DNA of 64,000 bases. Origin: Buxus sempervirens. Taxonomy: Eukaryota > Streptophyta > Magnoliopsida > Buxales > Buxaceae. The stretch covers positions 23,851,829 through 23,915,828 of the forward strand of contig OX387187.1 in NCBI GenBank assembly GCA_947561395.2, read 5' to 3'. This document shows, one piece after another, positions 57,498 to 64,000 of the stretch. A program made the translations under genes and the position numbers. Under the pieces are notes generated by a model. That model had not been told where the DNA came from, made no database searches, and saw only the letters and a program-made list of their open reading frames with translations. Every line of letters begins with the position of its first letter. Position 1 is the first letter of the stretch.

Positions 57498-59219
57498 CCT
57501 CAACTTGATTTTTTTGGGGTTTTGGCCTTGGGGTAGTTCTTGTGGGCTTCCTAAGAGTCTTCTATAAGTTTTGTGGGCCCTTGGGAGGGCCCACATGGGT
57601 TCAGACATGGGGGATCATCTCACTTGATCCCTTTTGGGATTTCTCAACAAGGGCAAAGGGGGAAGGAAGAAAGGCATAGAGCTGCCCTCCCCCATGCTTC
57701 TTTTCCACAATTTACAGTAATGAGGTAGGGGTCATGACATCCCTACCTGGGTATTTCCAAACTACTAACCAACAAGCACTCAAAGCCCCAAACAGTTATG
57801 CCTCTTAAGTTAAGTAACTCGATCACAAAACCCACAAGTTACGAGGCCAAGAACAGCAACAATAATAAAAAAGGACAGCTAATATGTACGGATTAAAGCA
57901 TGCTAAGTGAGAGGTGGATACATGGGGAACAATGGAATTCATGCATGGCACTTGGGGAACTAGTTTGAGAGTGTAAACAGATGAGTACCTGCTGGGACAG
58001 CAGCCACTTGGAGGAGATTAGTATGCTTTTGTGGGACCAGAAATAGGGGATAGTGGGATGGGGGAGCATGGCAACAAGATCTTTTGTTCATGACACACAA
58101 ACTAGGGCATGGTCTGCTACTCATCTTCATTAGGACAGGGGGAAGGGCTGCTGCTGCTGCTGTCAGCAGCAGCTCTAATGACCTTGCATGCTTACTAGTT
58201 TTATCATCAAAGCTTCCTGGGATGCCATGAACAGCAGCTATACATAGGAGGGAATGAGTCACACTCACGTATGCACGAGTAAATCATGCCAAGACAGCAC
58301 ATGCTCTGTAAGACCCTGAATTTTGTGAGTATTTATTTATTTATTTAGTTATTTATTCTGATGTATAAACTGTGTTTATCAGGTTATTTTGTGGTTTGAG
58401 GGCTTAGCCCATACTCAAATGTACAGGCGTTATATAGCCATTTTTCCGAAAAATCGTAGTATTATCATTGGTATTATTAAGGTGTAGTTATGTGATTATT
58501 AACACGAATAGATGCTTAACATGTAGTATCTTCGGTGGGCGAGCATGCATAGGATCAAGGGGTTAAAAGGGTTGATCCACCGGCGTATACATTTCGCAAG
58601 GTAAGTGTTAAATGAGCAAATAAGGGAAAGTAGGGTTTTTAGTTTTAAACGAAATACGCGTATACTTACGGAAACATTTTCGTTAAGTCTGGAGATCAGG
58701 CGAACTCGCGATTTCGGCTGGAGTGGCGACTAGGGCTTCTGTTCGTGAAGAACCATAAATCGCAAGTGTTGGAAGAAGGAGTTCGGAGCTGAAATTCATC
58801 GGGTTATTTCTCTCTGATCGAGAAGACTAGTTTCGGTAGACTTTCCATTCGCGTGCGTGGCCGGAGAAGTGATCGGCCGAGGTTTTACCATTCGAGAATA
58901 AGCACACTCAGGTGAGTAGCACTGTTTTACAACTGGGATTGTGTTTTTCTGTTTCTCTCGAGATTATTCTGATGCATGAGTATATATATAAAGTGATTGT
59001 GTGAGTTTTCTGGGTTTTTCTGGTTTTCGGAAAGTTGCATGAACAGAGTCTCCGGATTGAAGTTTTAATTGAAAATGAAAGTGTTTAGATTAATTTCAAA
59101 TATGGTTGGGAAGTCTTCTGGGAGTATTAGGAGTGTACTGGAGTAGTTACAGACCTTCACAAACCGGCCAGTCATGTAGATCTCAAAATAACAGAGAAAT
59201 GAAAACCACAGGGGGTATC

Positions 59220-59490
59220 CGCTCACCTCGCGCTCACCGGCGTTCACCTCGGAGGTAAGCGCCCCGTTAATAATGACCTACCATTGATCCCGCGCCCATC
59301 TCGCGCTCATCTCGCGCGAGGTAGAAAATGAGGCGCCCATCTCGCGCGAATCTCGCGCCCACCTCACGCCCATCTCGCGCTCATCTCGCGCTCACCTAGC
59401 GTCGGGTGAGCGGCAGGTCGATTTTGCCCTTTTTCTTCACCGCCGACCGGCGCTCACCTCGCGCCCACCTCAATAGGTGAGCGGCAGACC
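59220..59490 (+). repeat. CTCGCGCCCATCT-type short repeats in LTR K
   Basis: More than a dozen copies of CTCGCGC followed by TCACCT, CCACCT or TCATCT at 10-20 bp steps, GC-rich against AT-rich surroundings. Confidence 0.85.
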
Positions 59491-60067
59491 TATTTTGCTT
59501 ACCGAAATGGAATTTCTGATTTCACCAAGAGTATTTGCATTACTTAGGGGTTAAACCACTTCACTATTCACTTGGTTAGGAACCTGGGAAACCATTTTGC
59601 CTATGAAATTAATAGAGGAAAAATTTGTGAACATCTTATGAGTTTTAAGTTGAGTTTAGGTTGCTTATGAGTATTGTGCCGGACACCAAACTAGTAAGAG
59701 TTACCAGTTACTTTTCCTGGTTCTATACACTGTTTTGATTGAGAAGTTCTTGTATTTCTGGTTTCACTTGTTGGAAACTTTATACGTATTGAAAGGTTTT
59801 CTTTGGAATGAATGGATTGAGTTTTACTTTCATATGACTTGTGTTATGGAAATGAGAAAATACTGAATGTACTTGAGGTACTGCTTGGTCCAGAGGGACA
59901 GGTGATGAATTGTGATGAGTTCTTACATGATGTGGAATGAATGGTTTTGTTTTGATATTGAAATCGAGATTATACGATGTTTACTGTTTTGGTCTAGCTT
60001 GTCCTGGATCCAGATGTTTAAGCTTAGTAATGTGATGTTATTGTTGGTTGTTGGAATTGCATGGCCT

Positions 60068-60225
60068 TGTGTGTTGCCACGACCGGTGTAGAGCAGCCAG
60101 AAACCCTGAGTAGGCCTGGTTGTCAATGCAGAAACCCGGGGAGTAGGCCTGCATTGGATGACGAAACCCTGAGTACGCCGTCATTTCAGAGTATCCGAAA
60201 CCCTGAGTAGGCCGGAACTATGTAC
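60068..60225 (+). repeat. Constant-core, variable-arm hairpin array in LTR K
   Basis: Four units share the core GAAACCCTGAGTAGGCC. The flanking arms pair but differ: CAGCCA/TGGTTG, CAATGCA/TGCATTG, ATGAC/GTCAT, TCC/GGA. LTR F has one unit with perfect CAACCA/TGGTTG arms at 14068-14096. Confidence 0.85.
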
Positions 60226-61804
60226 ATGGAGGTGTGGAGTGTCTACTTGGCATGTTTAATTTATCAACCAAACGATAGTCATGACATTGACCAATCGATG
60301 TGTTATTGTATTTAACTGAGATGTGATTTGTTTGATTTGAACTTGGGAAATTGATGTTGGCTGTTTAAACGTATTGTAGTGTTGTCGATGCATAGTTTTA
60401 AAATGTGATTCAACTATTTCTGCATGCATGTGCTACTCGCTGAGATATTCGTATCTCACTATGTTGTTGTTCTATTTTTTCAGATACTCGTGGTGAGGCG
60501 ATTACTGGGGTAGATCCTGCTGAGGCATATAGGGAGGAAGACTACTATTACCTTCCTTAGACTTGTAGGTTATCTGTTCCGAATTTGAGAACTTGAATTA
60601 ATTGAGATGTATTAAAGTAATTGGGGATGAACCATATGATTTCAGTTCAGTTTAAATGTTACAATTTTGCATAAATGGAAATGTGCACTCTGTTAGGTTA
60701 TAGATGTATGATTATCCAGCGATCATAATTTGATTAACGATCCTTGCCTAACCTCCGTGAGACGTGTTATATCTTTAATGAACAACACGGATCCGGGGCG
60801 TTACATGCTCAGGGGGAGGGGATCATGCATTCTTGGGTATGTGACCAGCAAGCTCAAGGGAAAGGGAAGCATGTTAAACACATCAAAAAAGAAGTAAAGG
60901 GGGAGAAGGGAACATGCATCCATGCCTCAAAGAAAAGCAAGTTAAAAGGAAAAAGAACATGGCATATGGATCAAAACTGCTAAGGAGAAAATGTGATGCT
61001 GCTGCTGCTGCCAACAGCAACCTCAAAAATACCTCACCCACTTACCATCTTGCATAAAAAAAAAAGAGAGATCATGCCCATGTTCGAAGGTACATGCTCC
61101 ATACTAAGTAAATACACCAACACATGCAAACACACACATTTCACCATCATTTACTATGCCCCAAACAGCAACCCATTCAACAGAAAAAAATAAACCACGA
61201 AGAAGGGTGAAGGAGGGGGGTTTATGGGTACATGAGACTGACAAAGAGGAAGAACAAGCTCCTCCATTCAAATGGCAGCAAAAACATGTTAAACAGCCCC
61301 TTAAAAGTGTCTAAAACACCCTCTCATCCTCCCTTCAAACCATGTGTATGCTCCATCTCATCTTTAGAGACTTTTATATGACAAAAATGGGAAGAACATG
61401 GTGATAGCTATGTAGAAAAATAGATCTAAACAAAGGAGAAACCAAGCTTTTTAAAGATTTCAAAATGCCCTCATTTTTATATATGTGGGATAGACCGTGA
61501 TAGGGAACAATACCTTGAGGTTTAGAAGTCCTAGAATGGGGTGTGTGCTCCTCCTTGAAGCCGAAACGGGTGCTGGACAGCGCCTCCCCAGCAGCAGCAA
61601 CCTTTCCTCCTTCTCTTGCTTGGGTGAGAATGGGGGAGGAGAAGGAAAGAAATGGTGGAGAGGTCTTGGGAGAGATGCATGGGAGAGGGAGATCAAGAGA
61701 GCTTGGGAGAGAGGGGAGTAACAAAATGAGCTCCCCCATCTGTATGGTATGAGATGGGGGCTTTATAATAGGGTAATGCATGTGATATGCATGCATGCAT
61801 GGGG

Positions 61805-61961
61805 GAGAGAGAGAGAGAGATGAGATGTTTGCATGGTGTATGCATGGATGTTGCACAAGGATGCCCATGGGGGACATCAATTATGAGAGAGAGAGAGAGA
61901 GAGAGAGAAAGATGCTTATGCATGATGTATGCATGAAGGATGCCCATGGGGGACATCAATC

Positions 61962-62004
<43 letters not shown>

Positions 62005-62060
62005 TGCATGATGCATGCATGAAGGATGCCCATAGGGGACATCAATCGTGAGAGAGAGGT
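61805..62060. repeat. GA microsatellites within a tandem ~90-bp repeat, LTR D3
   Basis: Three or four units of GCATGATGTATGCATG, AAGGATGCCCATGGGGGAC and ATCAATTATGAGAGAGAG with GA runs of different length. Confidence 0.9.
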
Positions 62061-62065
62061 AGCAA

Positions 62066-62290
62066 ATCTTAATATCTGCAGATTAGCCCCTGATACTTTT
62101 GGATATTTACAGATTAGTCCCTGATACTTTTGGATATTTACAGATTTGGTCCCTGATACTTTTGGATATTTACAAATTAGTCCCTGATACTTTTGGATAT
62201 TTACAGATTTGGTCCCTGATACTTTTGGATATTTATAGATTAGTCCCTGATACCTTTGGATATCTGCAGATTTATCCTTAAGATATTTTT
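62066..62290 (-). repeat. 31-33 bp tandem repeat, LTR D3
   Basis: About seven copies of TCCCTGATACTTTTGGATAT plus TTACAGATTAG or TTACAGATTTGG. It occupies the place, upstream of the TATA, where relatives carry palindrome arrays. Confidence 0.9.
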
Positions 62291-62759
62291 CATTGATTTG
62301 GATGATTACAGATTTAATCCCTAAGACCTTTTTGCTCTGCTGCTTGCCACGTGTACAGACTTTTGCCACGTGTGCAGTTTTCCAGCACTGCTACCTTAGA
62401 CCTTCAACTGCTCATATCTTCTTCATCCGGACTCCGATTTGAGCTAACTCAGTTGCGTTAGAACCGTATCGGAGTCCTTTATCCAATGGGACAGGGCGAA
62501 GAACCTGATCTGGGGTTTAGCAAAAAGTCAACTTTTGGCTCCCCTCCAGTTTGACCGGCCCATAGATCCTTCATCCGGACTCCGATTCCAGCAAACTCAG
62601 TTGCGTTGGAACCATGTCGAAATTCTTTATCCATTGAGATAAAACAAGGTGGCCAAGTATCACTTGATCAAAAAGTCAACTTTTCACCTCTTAGGGTTTG
62701 ACTTTCTATCTAGGGTTTGCATTTCCGGCACTTCCGGGGCGCAAAATGAGGTGTTTACA

Positions 62760-63016
62760 ACTGAGGTTCCCAGTGTCCAATCAAAGGCCTCAATGATTTT
62801 CCATTTAAAAGGGATGGTAGGGATGAGCAAAATGTGACCCAAGTTGGTAGAATCCCACCGGATGCCCTCTTCAAGGGTCATGGAGTTAACCCACCTATTG
62901 TAGAATGAGTCTACAATGTTCTATCTAGTGAGATTAGGGGGTTTTGATCTAAACGGTTGTTTTGCAAGGGAGGCTTCATTAGCAGAAGATAACAGAGCGA
63001 AAGATGATCCGGATGC
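62760..63016 (-). pseudogene. Antisense gene of E (DUF7745-like), N-terminal exon
   Basis: Minus strand from a likely ATG at 63016 (MASGSSFALLSSANEA), with an in-frame TAG about 30 codons in (fits CAG). Then FYNRWVNSMTLEEGIRWDST and KIIEAFDWTLGTS follow to the D3 insertion, after which the domain resumes at 41007. It lies about 110 bp downstream of a minus-strand TATA box. Confidence 0.6.
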
Positions 63017-63126
63017 CATTAGGGATGAATGGAACTTGTTAGAATCAAGTGGAGGGAGAAAAAACGAAGGAAGGGAGTTTTCTAAACTCAAAAAGTCGTC
63101 ACAATGACGCACAGCCCGAGATCCTT

Positions 63127-63136
63127 CTATTTTATA
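63127..63136 (-). promoter_or_regulatory. TATA box of the antisense gene
   Basis: TATAAAATAG on the minus strand, about 110 bp upstream of the likely start at 63016 and 12 bp from the palindrome array. Confidence 0.6.
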
Positions 63137-63147
63137 CACTGCTTAAG

Positions 63148-63330
63148 TGTATCCAAAATCTCAGTTCGGATACAAATATTGTCTTTCATATATAAAATAA
63201 TATTTCGGATACAAATGATACTATGTGTATCCGAAATCTTATTTCGGATACAAGCAATATTATATGTATCCGAAATTTTATTTCGGATACAAGTAAAAAG
63301 TTCATTTATCGACCTGTTATTTCGGATACA
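63148..63330 (-). repeat. 27-bp palindrome array upstream of the antisense gene
   Basis: Five 27-bp units at 63148, 63187, 63226, 63265 and 63304, every step exactly 39 bp. Arms are TGTATCCGAAAT/ATTTCGGATACA with a 3-base loop in the best copies; two copies have a decayed left arm. The first keeps a TCTCAG centre. Confidence 0.93.
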
Positions 63331-63526
63331 TAAAGAAAAAGGAAAAAAAAAGATAGAAAAGCATGAAAAATTCGAAAAAATTCCCTGTATTACCTGTGTA
63401 CATTTCATAACTGTAAAAAGTGGAAAGAAAAGAACAAGATAATAAGGAGCAATGAATGTGAAGTTTCTTTATATATAAAATTCATTTTTACAGAGATACT
63501 GTCAGTATACAAGATGTCCTAATCTA

Positions 63527-64000
63527 CTATCCCTTTGCAGGCCCATCCCCACGTCCTCTGCCGCGTCCTCTGCTACGGCCTCTGCCTCGGGGTTGCCAGC
63601 GCCCAAAGACATGTGTCAAAATACGATCAGCAACGCAGTGCTCCACCTGGTCCAGAATGGACTGAATTTGATACGTATAGTTATAAGCGGAGTTGTCAGG
63701 GAGTGGACCAATAGGAGTAGAATCCAATGTAGAAGCCTCAAGCTCAACAGGAGCAGGCTCAGCCGGAGGAATGGCCGCCTCAGGCTCAACAGGATCCTCA
63801 GTCAAAGCAGCCTCATCTCCAAAAGCCTCAGCAATAGCAGGAACAGGGACATCTAGTTTGATAGAAGTGAAGTCAGAAGTGAAACATCATGATCAATTAA
63901 AGAAATGAAATTGAAGCAAGCTTACCAGGGATATTAGCAGTAGGAACTGTAGGATCAGGAACGATCACGGTAGGTGATGCACCGGCAGGATCTGAGGTGG
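63527..64000 (-). CDS. Second antisense gene of E, 3' exons (partial)
   Basis: Minus strand; its 5' part lies beyond 64000. Exon 64000-63926 is joined to exon 63852-63527 through a 73-nt intron (CCTG|GTAAGC ... AAACTAG|ATG). The joined frame is open and ends at 63527. The product is proline/alanine/glutamate-rich, then a helical stretch (YTYQIQSILDQVEHCVADRI), then an Arg-Gly tail (RGRGRSRGRGRGRG), which suggests nucleic-acid binding. No family was recognised. It is upstream of, and in the same direction as, the DUF7745-like gene, separated by the palindrome array. Confidence 0.55.

Larger units (their letters stand above)
58912..60483 (+). other. Predicted intron inside LTR K
   Basis: Consensus donor CAG|GTGAGT and acceptor TTTTTTCAG, both conserved in place in LTRs G, I, J and C. 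The variable repeat fields lie between them. Confidence 0.55.
58307..60805 (+). mobile_element. Solo LTR K (TGTAACGCCCC superfamily)
   Basis: TGTAAGACCCTGAATTTT ... GGATCCGGGGCGTTACA, 2499 bp, with the perfect duplication TGCTC (58302-58306, 60806-60810). It has a TATA-like TTATATAGCC near 58430, a leader, a donor CAG|GTGAGTAGCAC at 58912, CTCGCGC-type repeats at 59220-59490, a hairpin array at 60068-60225 and an acceptor TTCTATTTTTTCAG|ATACTC at 60483 (predicted intron 1572 nt). After the acceptor a short frame reads TRGEAITGVDPAEAYREEDY to a stop. Inserted in D3. Confidence 0.88.
41008..62759 (-). mobile_element. Solo LTR D3 (TGTAAGCACC family), minus orientation, with nested J, CACTA, M and K
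   Basis: The minus strand starts TGTAAACACCTCATTTTGCG at 62759 and ends TTTCCCATGCGCACA at 41008. The flanks ACTAA (41003-41007) and ACTGA (62760-62764) match at four of five bases. Own sequence is 41008-41183, 56480-58306 and 60811-62759, about 3.9 kb. It has a TATA (minus, near 61763), a GCTGCTGCTG leader, a donor CTCAAG|GTATTGTT at 61513, a 27-bp palindrome array at 57393-57497, the GGCCTTCCAACGGGGCC element twice (near 56693 and 57232) and the GCCTACACCCCATCAGGC end. It splits the antisense gene of E. Confidence 0.82.
18055..64000 (+). mobile_element. Ty3/gypsy element E, Tat type, decayed, both ends outside window
   Basis: Once nested insertions are set aside, these pieces run collinearly: leader, gag, protease, RT, RNase H, integrase, then antisense genes. 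There is no chromodomain after integrase. The gag and integrase styles and the antisense DUF7745-like gene fit the Tat lineage, for which extra and antisense ORFs are known. Each interruption (A, D1, D2, D3) is bounded by a perfect or near-perfect 5-bp duplication, and the reading frame resumes across A and D2. Many premature stops and frameshifts show it is inactive. Its own LTRs are not in the window, unless they belong to one of the solo LTR families seen here. Confidence 0.85.

Noticed and set aside
61374-61880. 168-codon minus-strand ORF in LTR D3
   Set aside because: Overlaps the CT-rich leader and GA microsatellite; homologous leaders in D1, D2 and M do not keep the frame.
62099-62369. 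ORFs on both strands with repeated DTFGYLQIWSL / KYPKVSGTKSVNI peptides
   Set aside because: Translations of a 31-33 bp tandem repeat in LTR D3.
63148-63330. CRISPR-like array (27-bp repeat, 12-bp spacer)
   Set aside because: Plant retroelement context, palindromic units with changing sequence, 12-bp spacers, no cas genes, and the same arrays inside LTRs.

Overview
This window is a stretch of repeat-dense flowering-plant nuclear DNA. The evidence is a Sirevirus-like Ty1/copia element, a Tat-type Ty3/gypsy element with antisense genes, an En/Spm (CACTA) transposon with plant-type introns, and many 1.8-3.8 kb LTRs. The species cannot be named from sequence alone. No host gene, rRNA, tRNA or CRISPR was found; nearly every base can be assigned to a layer of nested transposable elements.

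Layout. The oldest layer is a decayed Tat-type Ty3/gypsy element (here E, + strand, 18055 to beyond 64000). Its pieces in order are gag (18295-18474, 26629-28545), protease (28563-29495), RT/RNase H (31277-33615), RNase H/integrase (36886-38555), then an antisense gene with a DUF7745-like domain (39523-41007 and 62760-63016) and a second antisense gene (63527-64000). Solo LTRs split E at five places. F (1-18054) sits in the 5' leader, A (18475-26623) in gag, D1 (29496-31271) between protease and RT, D2 (33616-36885) in RNase H, and D3 (41008-62759, minus) in the antisense gene. These were invaded in turn: F by G (1708-13727) and I (14255-18013, minus); A by B (19900-22863) and C (22876-25770); D3 by J (41184-56474, minus) and K (58307-60805). 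J holds a 12.8-kb CACTA transposon (41644-54461, genes on minus), which holds solo LTR M (44581-47448). G holds a young, nearly intact copia element H (1771-10972). Almost every junction is fixed by a target-site duplication, so the order of events can be read directly.

How the parts work. H has two ~1.03-kb LTRs, a primer-binding site, one open 1654-codon gag-pol, an env-position ORF and a polypurine tract. The CACTA element has an apparently intact six-exon TnpA-like gene and a broken TnpD-like transposase gene.

The least expected content lies in the LTRs. (1) Two LTR superfamilies carry a TATA box, a leader exon and a 5' splice site; the TGTAACGCCCC type (F, G, I, J, K, C) also carries a 3' splice site, so an intron lies inside the LTR. 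(2) The other superfamily (A/B, D, M) and the promoter region of an antisense gene in E carry arrays of 27-bp palindromes at a near-exact 39-bp period. Their arm sequences differ between arrays but stay self-complementary. (3) The TGTAACGCCCC LTRs carry, inside the LTR intron, arrays with a constant core and changing complementary arms.
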